Source of the DNA: Alphaproteobacteria bacterium UBA2966
Lineage (GTDB): Bacteria > Pseudomonadota > Alphaproteobacteria > UBA2966
Direction: 5' to 3'
DNA length: 5,158 nt
Assembly (NCBI GenBank): GCA_002348365.1
Contig: DEBC01000095.1
Location: 1 to 5,158 of the forward strand
Positions 1 to 5,158 of this stretch are shown here, piece after piece; positions within the stretch are counted from its first letter, which is position 1; each line of letters starts with the position of its first letter. The notes beneath the pieces are model-generated. The model had not been told where the DNA came from, searched no databases, and was given only the letters and a program-made list of their open reading frames with translations. Both the position numbers and the translations under genes were made by a program.

Positions 1-117
1 ATGTTCGGTACGCTTTACGTGTTCACGCTGCTGGGCCTGGTGCTCAATCTTCTGGGTGATCTCATGTACGTCGTGATCGACCCGAGGATCGATTTCGAAC
101 GGCGGGATGTCGCCTGA
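1..117 (+). CDS. yejB: Peptide ABC transporter permease YejB, C-terminal fragment
   Basis: This is the 3' end of an inner-membrane permease gene whose body lies upstream of the window. The 38 visible residues form one hydrophobic helix (about residues 3-26, rich in Leu, Val and Phe) followed by the short cytoplasmic tail DPRIDFERRDVA. A last helix followed by a DPR(I/V)DF-type tail is characteristic of OppB/DppB-like permeases, and YejB in particular ends this way. The ATG at position 1 is probably an internal methionine, because a complete permease of this family is about 350 residues. The stop codon TGA (115-117) shares its final A with the ATG of the next gene, which fits a tightly coupled yejABEF operon. 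YejB pairs with YejE to form the channel through which peptides delivered by the periplasmic protein YejA pass. The assignment rests on this short tail plus the unmistakable yejE and yejF that follow. Confidence 0.85.
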   Translation: MFGTLYVFTLLGLVLNLLGDLMYVVIDPRIDFERRDVA

Positions 118-1181
118 TGGATGCGCAGGCACCCGCCCAGAAGAAATTCTTCGGACTCCGGATCACGCCCCTGACCCGGCGCCGGCTGCAGAACTTCCGG
201 GCCAACAAGCGGGGCTACTGGTCCTTCTGGGCATTCGCGGTGTTATTCATCTTGAGCCTGTTCGCCGAGTTCATCGCAAACGACAAGCCGTTTCTGGTGT
301 CCTACAAGGGCGAACTTCTGATGCCCGTGTTCACGGCCTATCCTGAAACCAATTTCGGCGGCGATTTCGAAACCGAGGCGGACTATCGCGACCCCTTCGT
401 GACCGAATTGATCGAGGCGGAAGGATGGATCGTGTGGCCACCCATTCGCTACAGCTACAACACCATCAATTACGATCTTCCGGTACCCGCACCGGCCCCA
501 CCATCCGAAGAGAACCTGCTGGGGACGGATGACCAGGGCCGCGACGTGGTGGCCCGCGTCATTTACGGATTCCGAATTTCCGTACTTTTCGGTCTGGTGC
601 TGACGGCATTCAGCTCCATCGTCGGTGTCGCCGCCGGTGCCATACAAGGGTATTTCGGCGGCTGGCTCGATCTGCTTTTCCAGCGCTTCATGGAAATCTG
701 GGGCGGCATGCCCGTTCTCTTCCTGCTGATTATCCTGGCTTCGGTCATCGAACCGGGATTCTGGTCGCTGCTGATCCTGATGCTGCTGTTCAGCTGGATG
801 GCACTGGTCGGCGTGGTGAGGGCCGAATTTCTGCGCGCCCGCAACTTCGAATACGTTCAGGCCGCCCGGGCGCTGGGTGTCGACAACGTCACCATCATGT
901 TCAAGCATCTTCTTCCGAATGCCATGGTGGCGACGGTGACGTTCCTGCCATTCATCCTCAACGGTTCGATCACGACGCTGACGTCGCTCGACTTCCTGGG
1001 ATTCGGATTGCCCCCAGGTTCGCCCTCCCTCGGGGAACTGCTGGCGCAGGGCAAAGCGAACCTGCAGGCTCCCTGGCTCGGCATCTCCGGATTCGTGGTC
1101 ATCGCCCTTACACTGACCCTGCTGGTGTTCGTGGGTGAAGCCATTCGCGATGCCTTCGATCCGAGGAAGACGATCGGATGA
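117..1181 (+). CDS. yejE: Peptide ABC transporter permease YejE
   Basis: YejE is the second inner-membrane permease of the YejABEF peptide importer. The 354-residue length is normal for the family. The sequence shows a basic cytoplasmic N-terminus, a first membrane helix at about 34-52, and a long periplasmic stretch (about 53-150) containing ANDKP and a GWIVWPPIR segment typical of YejE rather than of generic OppC/DppC. Five further helices follow at about 154-178, 198-212, 216-234, 271-290 and 320-341. The cytoplasmic EAA-type coupling loop that docks on the ATPase is at about 247-268 (QAARALG ... LLPN). The segment TSLDFLGFGLP (289-299) and the C-terminal GEAIRDAFDP (340-349) are also family hallmarks. 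The start at 117 overlaps the yejB stop by one base. A GGCGGGA purine-rich stretch at 101-107 could serve as ribosome binding site, and coupling from yejB is likely. The 3' end overlaps yejF by four bases (ATGA). No sign of damage. Confidence 0.95.
   Translation: MDAQAPAQKKFFGLRITPLTRRRLQNFRANKRGYWSFWAFAVLFILSLFAEFIANDKPFLVSYKGELLMPVFTAYPETNFGGDFETEADYRDPFVTELIEAEGWIVWPPIRYSYNTINYDLPVPAPAPPSEENLLGTDDQGRDVVARVIYGFRISVLFGLVLTAFSSIVGVAAGAIQGYFGGWLDLLFQRFMEIWGGMPVLFLLIILASVIEPGFWSLLILMLLFSWMALVGVVRAEFLRARNFEYVQAARALGVDNVTIMFKHLLPNAMVATVTFLPFILNGSITTLTSLDFLGFGLPPGSPSLGELLAQGKANLQAPWLGISGFVVIALTLTLLVFVGEAIRDAFDPRKTIG
1163..1167 (+). promoter_or_regulatory. Ribosome binding site for yejF
   Basis: GAGGA lies inside the end of yejE, ten bases before the ATG at 1178. 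It supports this start for yejF, which overlaps the yejE stop as ATGA, so initiation is probably both direct and coupled to yejE translation. Confidence 0.6.
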
Positions 1182-2815
1182 ACGGCGACTCGCAGCATTT
1201 CATCGAGGTCGAGGATCTCTCGGTCACGTTCCGCGTGGAGAACCGGGAAATTCCGGCCGTCCGCAACGTCTCGTTTCACATCAAACGAGGCGAGACACTG
1301 GCATTGGTGGGCGAGTCCGGCTCGGGCAAATCAGTGACGGCGCTATCAGTGCTCCAGCTCCTGCCTTATCCAAAGGCGTTCCACCCGACTGGTTCGATCA
1401 AGGTCGAGGGCGAGGAAGTGGTTGATGCGGCTGAGCCTGCCTTGCGCGCCATCCGAGGCAACCGGATCTCGATGATCTTTCAGGAGCCTACGACGTCCCT
1501 CAACCCCCTGCAGTCCATCGAGCGCCAGATCAACGAAATCCTGTTCGTCCATCGGGGCATGGAAGCGGCGGCAGCCCGGGCTCGGACCCTTGAACTGCTT
1601 CAGCTCGTCGGGCTGCAGAATGCCGAACAAAGGCTTGGCGCTTTTCCGCACCAGCTTTCGGGGGGCCAGCGGCAACGCGTGATGATCGCCATGGCACTTG
1701 CCAACGAACCCGACCTGCTGATTGCGGACGAGCCGACCACGGCCCTTGATGTCACGGTGCAGGCGCAGGTCCTCGCTTTGCTGGAAGATCTTCAGCAGCG
1801 ACTCGGCATGGCAATCCTGCTGATCACGCACGATCTTGGAATCGTCGAGCACGTGGCCGACCGTGTCTGTGTCATGTCCGAAGGCCGATTCGTCGAGACG
1901 GGAGAGGCACGCGACGTTTTCGACAATCCGCAACATGAATACACCCGCATGCTGCTGGGCGCCGAGCCCAAAGGCCGCAAACAGGCCGCCCCCGCGGATT
2001 CACCCGACCTCATGACGGGAGACGGGATCAAGGTGTACTTCCCGATCAAGGCCGGAGTACTGAGGCGCACGGTCGATTACGTCAGGGCTGTCGACGATGT
2101 GAATGTCACGGTTCGGGAGCGTCACACGGTGGGTGTGGTCGGCGAGTCGGGCTCGGGCAAGACGACTCTCGGCCTGGCCTTGTTGCGACTGATCAAGAGT
2201 GATGGGCCTATCCGCTTCGACGGACAGATGATCCAGGGCCTCGGGTTCAAGGAACTCCGGCCGCTGCGGCGGGAAATGCAGATCGTCTTTCAGGATCCAT
2301 TCGCAAGCCTCAGTCCGCGCCTGTCTGCGGGACAGATCATCGAGGAGGGCCTGCTGGTTCACGGCGCCGGCACCACCTTCGAGGAACGCCGCGGAATCAT
2401 CGGTGATGCATTAAAGGATGTGGGCCTGGACCCGGACATGCAGGACCGCTATCCGCATGAATTCTCGGGTGGCCAGCGCCAGCGGATTGCGATCGCCCGA
2501 GCGATGGTCCTCAAGCCGCGGTTCGTTGTGCTCGATGAACCGACATCGGCGCTCGACCGGTCCGTTCAGGCACAGATCGTCGACCTGCTGCGCGATCTCC
2601 AGGAGCGGCACAATCTCGCCTACATGTTCATCAGTCACGACCTGAAGGTCGTGCGGGCCCTGGCAGACGAGATTATCGTCATGCGGGACGGCAAGGTCGT
2701 GGAACAGGGTAGTGCGGACCAGGTATTCGATGACCCGCAGACGGCATACACGAAGGCCTTGATGGCGGCGGCCTTCGATCTCGTGGCTGATGAATCGGGT
2801 GCCGTGAGCGTTTGA
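1178..2815 (+). CDS. yejF: Peptide ABC transporter double ATPase YejF
   Basis: YejF is the cytoplasmic ATPase of the YejABEF peptide importer. It fuses two ATP-binding modules in one chain, where Opp/Dpp systems use separate D and F proteins. Module 1 has Walker A GESGSGKS (45-52), Q-loop Q102, signature LSGGQRQR (160-167), Walker B with D184-E185, D-loop ALD (189-191) and switch His218. Module 2 has Walker A GESGSGKT (322-329), Q-loop Q372, signature FSGGQRQR (429-436), Walker B with D453-E454, D-loop ALD (458-460) and switch His487. All catalytic residues are present in both halves, so both ATP sites should be active. After each module comes an OppD/F-type tail with a short PQ-x-x-YT motif (251-256 and 520-525). 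A linker of roughly 260-280 joins the halves. The 545-residue length is normal for the family. The start overlaps yejE (ATGA) and has GAGGA upstream. The next gene begins six bases after the stop. Confidence 0.96.
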   Translation: MNGDSQHFIEVEDLSVTFRVENREIPAVRNVSFHIKRGETLALVGESGSGKSVTALSVLQLLPYPKAFHPTGSIKVEGEEVVDAAEPALRAIRGNRISMIFQEPTTSLNPLQSIERQINEILFVHRGMEAAAARARTLELLQLVGLQNAEQRLGAFPHQLSGGQRQRVMIAMALANEPDLLIADEPTTALDVTVQAQVLALLEDLQQRLGMAILLITHDLGIVEHVADRVCVMSEGRFVETGEARDVFDNPQHEYTRMLLGAEPKGRKQAAPADSPDLMTGDGIKVYFPIKAGVLRRTVDYVRAVDDVNVTVRERHTVGVVGESGSGKTTLGLALLRLIKSDGPIRFDGQMIQGLGFKELRPLRREMQIVFQDPFASLSPRLSAGQIIEEGLLVHGAGTTFEERRGIIGDALKDVGLDPDMQDRYPHEFSGGQRQRIAIARAMVLKPRFVVLDEPTSALDRSVQAQIVDLLRDLQERHNLAYMFISHDLKVVRALADEIIVMRDGKVVEQGSADQVFDDPQTAYTKALMAAAFDLVADESGAVSV

Positions 2816-2821
2816 TCGGCC

Positions 2822-3751
2822 ATGGCCCTCCTGTTCAGCTCCAGGTTCCATGATCCCGAGGTGTGGCGGACAGCCCTGACCGTCCATATTCCAGATCTGG
2901 AGATGCGCGTATGGCCGGACGCCGGAGATCCCTTGGAAATCGATGCAGCCCTAGTCTGGGGTCCGAAGCGGGGGGAGTTGAAGTACTATCCCAACCTCAG
3001 GGTCATCATCTCCATGGGTGCGGGTGTCGAACACATACTTCGGGATTCCGACCTCCCCGCAAACGTACCGATCGTGCGCACGTTCGATCCCCACATGCAG
3101 GGCGCCATGGTGGAGTATGTCGTGCTGCACGTCCTGCGCCACCACCGGCACATGCCTGAAATCGTGGAAAACCAGCGCCGGGGCGAATGGGTCAAGTACG
3201 GGCCGGAAGACACCCCGGGTACGACGGTGGGCATCATGGGCCTGGGCGCCTTTGGCGCACCGCCGGCCCAGGCGCTTGACGCCATCGGATTTCGGGTTGT
3301 CGGCTGGTCGCGGACTGATAAAGAATTCTCGGGAGTGGAGTCATTTGTGGGCGAAGCGGGTCTCAGCGATTTTCTCGCACAGAGCAACATCCTCGTCTGT
3401 CTTCTGCCGCTTACCCCGGAGACGGAAGGCATTATCAATGCGTCTCTTCTCGAGCAGTTGCCGCCGGGCGCCTGCGTGATCAATGCGGCGCGGGGTGGGC
3501 ATCTCGTCGAGGAAGACCTTCTGGCGGCGCTCGATTCAGGGCATATCAAGGCCGCGACTTTGGACGTGTTCCGTGAGGAACCGCTGCCCGCGGATAATCC
3601 ATTCTGGTCCCATCCCAAAGTGACGATCACACCCCACAATGCCAGCGATCCGCATCCTCGCTGGGTGGCGGGTATCATCGCGGAGAACTTGCGTCGCGCC
3701 CGTGAAGGGAGTGATCTTTTGAATGTGGTCAATCTATCCCATGGGTATTAG
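2822..3751 (+). CDS. GhrA-type glyoxylate/hydroxypyruvate reductase (D-2-hydroxyacid dehydrogenase)
   Basis: This is a cytoplasmic NAD(P)H-dependent enzyme of the D-isomer-specific 2-hydroxyacid dehydrogenase family, about the length of GhrA (309 residues). The family reduces glyoxylate to glycolate and hydroxypyruvate to glycerate. The substrate-binding domain includes the VIISMGAGVEHIL segment (61-73). The Rossmann domain carries the dinucleotide motif GLGAFG (140-145). GWSRT (161-165) puts Arg164 where an NADPH-preferring GhrA has a phosphate-binding Arg, so NADPH preference is inferred. The catalytic triad is complete: Arg224 in NAARGG, Glu253 in REEPLP and His272 in TPHNAS. Two consecutive prolines (147-148) directly after the glycine motif are unusual, since this is the start of the cofactor-binding helix. 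The start has only a weak ribosome site and lies six bases after the yejF stop, so coupling to yejF is likely. The substrate cannot be fixed from sequence; another 2-oxoacid is possible. Confidence 0.88.
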   Translation: MALLFSSRFHDPEVWRTALTVHIPDLEMRVWPDAGDPLEIDAALVWGPKRGELKYYPNLRVIISMGAGVEHILRDSDLPANVPIVRTFDPHMQGAMVEYVVLHVLRHHRHMPEIVENQRRGEWVKYGPEDTPGTTVGIMGLGAFGAPPAQALDAIGFRVVGWSRTDKEFSGVESFVGEAGLSDFLAQSNILVCLLPLTPETEGIINASLLEQLPPGACVINAARGGHLVEEDLLAALDSGHIKAATLDVFREEPLPADNPFWSHPKVTITPHNASDPHPRWVAGIIAENLRRAREGSDLLNVVNLSHGY

Positions 3752-3755
3752 GAGG
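3750..3755 (+). promoter_or_regulatory. Strong ribosome binding site overlapping the upstream stop codon
   Basis: A perfect AGGAGG sits five bases before the ATG at 3761. Its first two bases are the last two of the TAG stop of the dehydrogenase gene, so terminating ribosomes sit on the site. It is the strongest Shine-Dalgarno sequence seen in the window and fixes the start of the GFA gene. Confidence 0.85.
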
Positions 3756-3760
3756 GCCTT

Positions 3761-4204
3761 ATGAGCGGAAAAACGTTGCCCGTGACGGGTGGCTGCCTGT
3801 GCGGCGCAGTCAGATATGAATGTGATGACTCACCGGACCGAGCCTTCTGCTGCCATTGCAGTACCTGCCAGAAACACGCGAGCGGGCCGATGATGGAGTT
3901 GTTCTTCGTTCCGGCCGACAAATTCCGCATCGTCAGCGGCAAAGTGAAAACCTACGAGTCGAGTGAGACGGGGCGCAGGAACTTTTGCCCGACCTGCGGC
4001 ACCCCGATCGCTTTCCACAGGTCAACACGACCCGAGGTCGTCAGTGTCATGGGGGGCTCACTGGACAATCCGTCCCTGTTCCGGCCATTGCACCATTTGT
4101 GGACGGAGAGTGACCAGGCGTGGTTCCACGAGGAAGGTATTCCATCTCACGAGAAACACTTCCCGGAATATGCCTTACGGGACCTGCTGACCTTTGAAGA
4201 CTGA
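3761..4204 (+). CDS. GFA (glutathione-dependent formaldehyde-activating)/CENP-V family zinc protein
   Basis: This 147-residue protein has the full cysteine pattern of the GFA/CENP-V fold: GGCLCGAVRY with Cys12 and Cys14, then CHCSTCQ with Cys31, Cys33 and Cys36, then FCPTCGTP with Cys76 and Cys79. In family structures these bind zinc. An extra Cys30 precedes the CHC motif. Other family features are SG at 41-42 after the CxxC, the V-SGKVKTY strand (58-65), and the HHLW...W segment (111-121). There is no signal peptide, so it should be cytoplasmic. The family is named for proposed catalysis of S-hydroxymethylglutathione formation from formaldehyde and glutathione, but that activity is not established for most members, so the function here is open. 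The start at 3761 is set by an AGGAGG five bases upstream. It is probably the last gene of the yej transcript, followed by a convergent gene. Confidence 0.88.
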   Translation: MSGKTLPVTGGCLCGAVRYECDDSPDRAFCCHCSTCQKHASGPMMELFFVPADKFRIVSGKVKTYESSETGRRNFCPTCGTPIAFHRSTRPEVVSVMGGSLDNPSLFRPLHHLWTESDQAWFHEEGIPSHEKHFPEYALRDLLTFED

Positions 4205-4253
4205 TCTCGAAACTGGCCGTCTTCAGGGTTCGAGAGTGATAGCGTGCCTCTCG
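4205..4253 (+). terminator. Overlapping inverted repeats in the convergent junction (weak terminator candidate)
   Basis: Two inverted repeats lie directly after the GFA stop. The first pairs TCTCGAA (4205-4211) with TTCGAGA (4229-4235), and its stem can extend past a small internal loop with CTG (4213-4215) against CAG (4224-4226). The second pairs CGAGAG (4231-4236) with CTCTCG (4248-4253) around an 11-base loop. They share bases 4231-4235, so only one can form at a time. Neither has an adjacent T-run on either strand; the nearest is TTTT at 4268-4271, well downstream. The position between convergent genes suggests transcription ends here, but this is not a canonical intrinsic terminator. 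Confidence 0.3.
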
Positions 4254-4270
4254 CATCCTCACACTACTTT

Positions 4271-5149
4271 TCAGGTACGGGCGCGTGCAGGGCCCGAGAG
4301 AGATGGCAAGGCAACCCCGAACACCACAATGGCGATTGCGACCATATCGATCAGGCTGACGGGCGTGCCGAGGTAGGCCCACGCCATCAGGGCACCCATG
4401 GGTCCCATCAGGGCCATGAACAGGCTCAATCGCCCGACCGGCAAATGGCGGAGCCCGAAATTGTACAGGAAAAAGGGTATGGCGCCGCCCATGAAGCCAA
4501 TGAAGATAAGCGTTGTCACGACCTCGGTATCGACGCGCGCGAGATAGACGGGCGGCCGCTTGATCGTGACGAGAACAATGAAGCTTACAAGTGCAGCTGC
4601 GGCGAGCTGCAGGGCACTCACGGGGATGGCCTGTCCATGCACTTGCGCAACCCGCCGGGCCAAAAGCTGGTTCGCGCAGATAAACAACACGCCGATCGTG
4701 CACAGCAAATCGCCCTTCAGGGAGCCGCCCGCGTGCAGACTCTGTTCCTGCACGAGCAGAACCGTTCCGGCAATAGTGATGACGGCGCCGATCAACACCG
4801 TCATCCGCACAGCTTCGCGAAGCACGATCCAGCCCAGCAGCGGCATGAGAATGGGTATCGTGCTCAGAATGACGGACCCACTGATGGCGCTTGTATTCGC
4901 GACGACCCACACCAGGAACAGCGCGGCCGCCCCGGGTTCAAGCAGCCCCATGATGGCGGGCCGCCAGCCGATGCGACGAAATTCCCGAACATGCCCCAAA
5001 ATGATCGCCAGTATGAACATCACCCCAGCACCGATCAGGAAGCGAACAACGGTGATCTCCGCGACGGCGAGATCTTCGATGATCGCCTTCTGGGCAATAA
5101 GCGTGGCTGCCCAACAGGCGGAGGCCAGTACGAGAGCAAGTGCCGGCAT
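4271..5149 (-). CDS. EamA/DMT-superfamily transporter (ten membrane helices)
   Basis: This inner-membrane protein has the drug/metabolite transporter architecture: two EamA repeats of five helices, with 292 residues as usual for the family. Helices lie at about 2-20, 33-51, 64-82, 90-110, 115-133, 147-163, 177-195, 209-229, 240-259 and 265-283. Repeat 1 ends with the typical IPILMPLLGW...LREAV pattern (98-114) and the following helix GAVITIAGTVLLV (121-133). Repeat 2 has GPMGALMAWAYLGTPV (249-264), where the family's common Glu after the glycine is Thr262. A Trp at 13 in helix 1 and the RF pair at 36-37 in helix 2 also fit. Members export or import small metabolites; the substrate cannot be told from sequence. 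ATG at 5149-5147 is the first start seen, but the frame stays open (CCG CAC ATC) to the window edge, so the real start may be slightly upstream. It is convergent to the yej cluster and so belongs to another transcript. Confidence 0.85.
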   Translation of the reverse strand: MPALALVLASACWAATLIAQKAIIEDLAVAEITVVRFLIGAGVMFILAIILGHVREFRRIGWRPAIMGLLEPGAAALFLVWVVANTSAISGSVILSTIPILMPLLGWIVLREAVRMTVLIGAVITIAGTVLLVQEQSLHAGGSLKGDLLCTIGVLFICANQLLARRVAQVHGQAIPVSALQLAAAALVSFIVLVTIKRPPVYLARVDTEVVTTLIFIGFMGGAIPFFLYNFGLRHLPVGRLSLFMALMGPMGALMAWAYLGTPVSLIDMVAIAIVVFGVALPSLSGPARART

Positions 5150-5158
5150 GATGTGCGG

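Noticed and set aside
243..908. A 221-codon open frame on the minus strand inside yejE.
   Set aside because: It is fully antisense to a clear permease gene. Its product is rich in Gln, His and Asp without recognisable domains, as expected of a shadow frame in GC-rich DNA.
1308..2165. Near-identical short stretches at about 1308-1330 and 2139-2161, resembling a direct repeat.
   Set aside because: They encode the Walker A motifs of the two ATPase modules of YejF. The similarity is explained by protein constraint and an ancient module duplication.
2986..3732. A 248-codon open frame on the minus strand opposite the dehydrogenase gene.
   Set aside because: The plus-strand frame has the intact GxGxxG motif and the Arg/Glu/His triad. 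The antisense product is Ser/Arg/Pro-rich and has no family features.
4278..4296. A short GC-rich inverted repeat (CGGGC with GCCCG) near the 3' end of the transporter gene, considered as a terminator.
   Set aside because: It lies inside the coding region, the stem is only five base pairs, and no T-run follows on the transcribed strand.
4047..4910. A 287-codon open frame on the minus strand overlapping both the GFA gene and the EamA transporter.
   Set aside because: Its product is Arg-, His- and Cys-rich with no membrane or domain pattern. The frame at 4271-5149 encodes a clear ten-helix transporter, so this is the out-of-frame shadow.

Overview
The window is ordinary, densely coded, GC-rich bacterial chromosome. 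By protein character and gene order it is most likely from an alphaproteobacterium or a related proteobacterium. That placement is an inference from family resemblance, not a phylogenetic result. I see no mobile element, CRISPR array, tRNA, rRNA or riboswitch.

Layout. Positions 1-117 hold the last 38 residues of an inner-membrane permease that looks like YejB. It is followed by yejE (117-1181), the second permease, and yejF (1178-2815), a double ATPase. Together these are the membrane and energy parts of a YejABEF-type peptide ABC importer. The substrate-binding protein YejA and most of yejB would lie upstream of the window. On the same strand, almost without gaps, follow a GhrA-type 2-hydroxyacid dehydrogenase (2822-3751) and a small GFA/CENP-V-type zinc protein (3761-4204). 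Junctions are a 1-base overlap (TGATG), a 4-base overlap (ATGA), a 6-base gap and a 9-base gap. All five genes are therefore probably cotranscribed and partly translationally coupled.

A 66-base convergent junction (4205-4270) contains two overlapping inverted repeats but no convincing T-tract. Beyond it, on the minus strand, is a ten-helix EamA/DMT-family transporter (4271-5149). Its reading frame stays open to the right edge of the window, so its true start may lie outside.

How the genes work together. YejB/E/F import short peptides at the cost of ATP. The dehydrogenase probably reduces glyoxylate, hydroxypyruvate or a similar 2-oxoacid in the cytoplasm. The GFA protein is a zinc-binding protein of uncertain chemistry. 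Peptide import has no obvious biochemical link to the two downstream enzymes, and their shared transcript may be only positional. No clearly new system is visible. The findings below are modest sequence oddities in known families.
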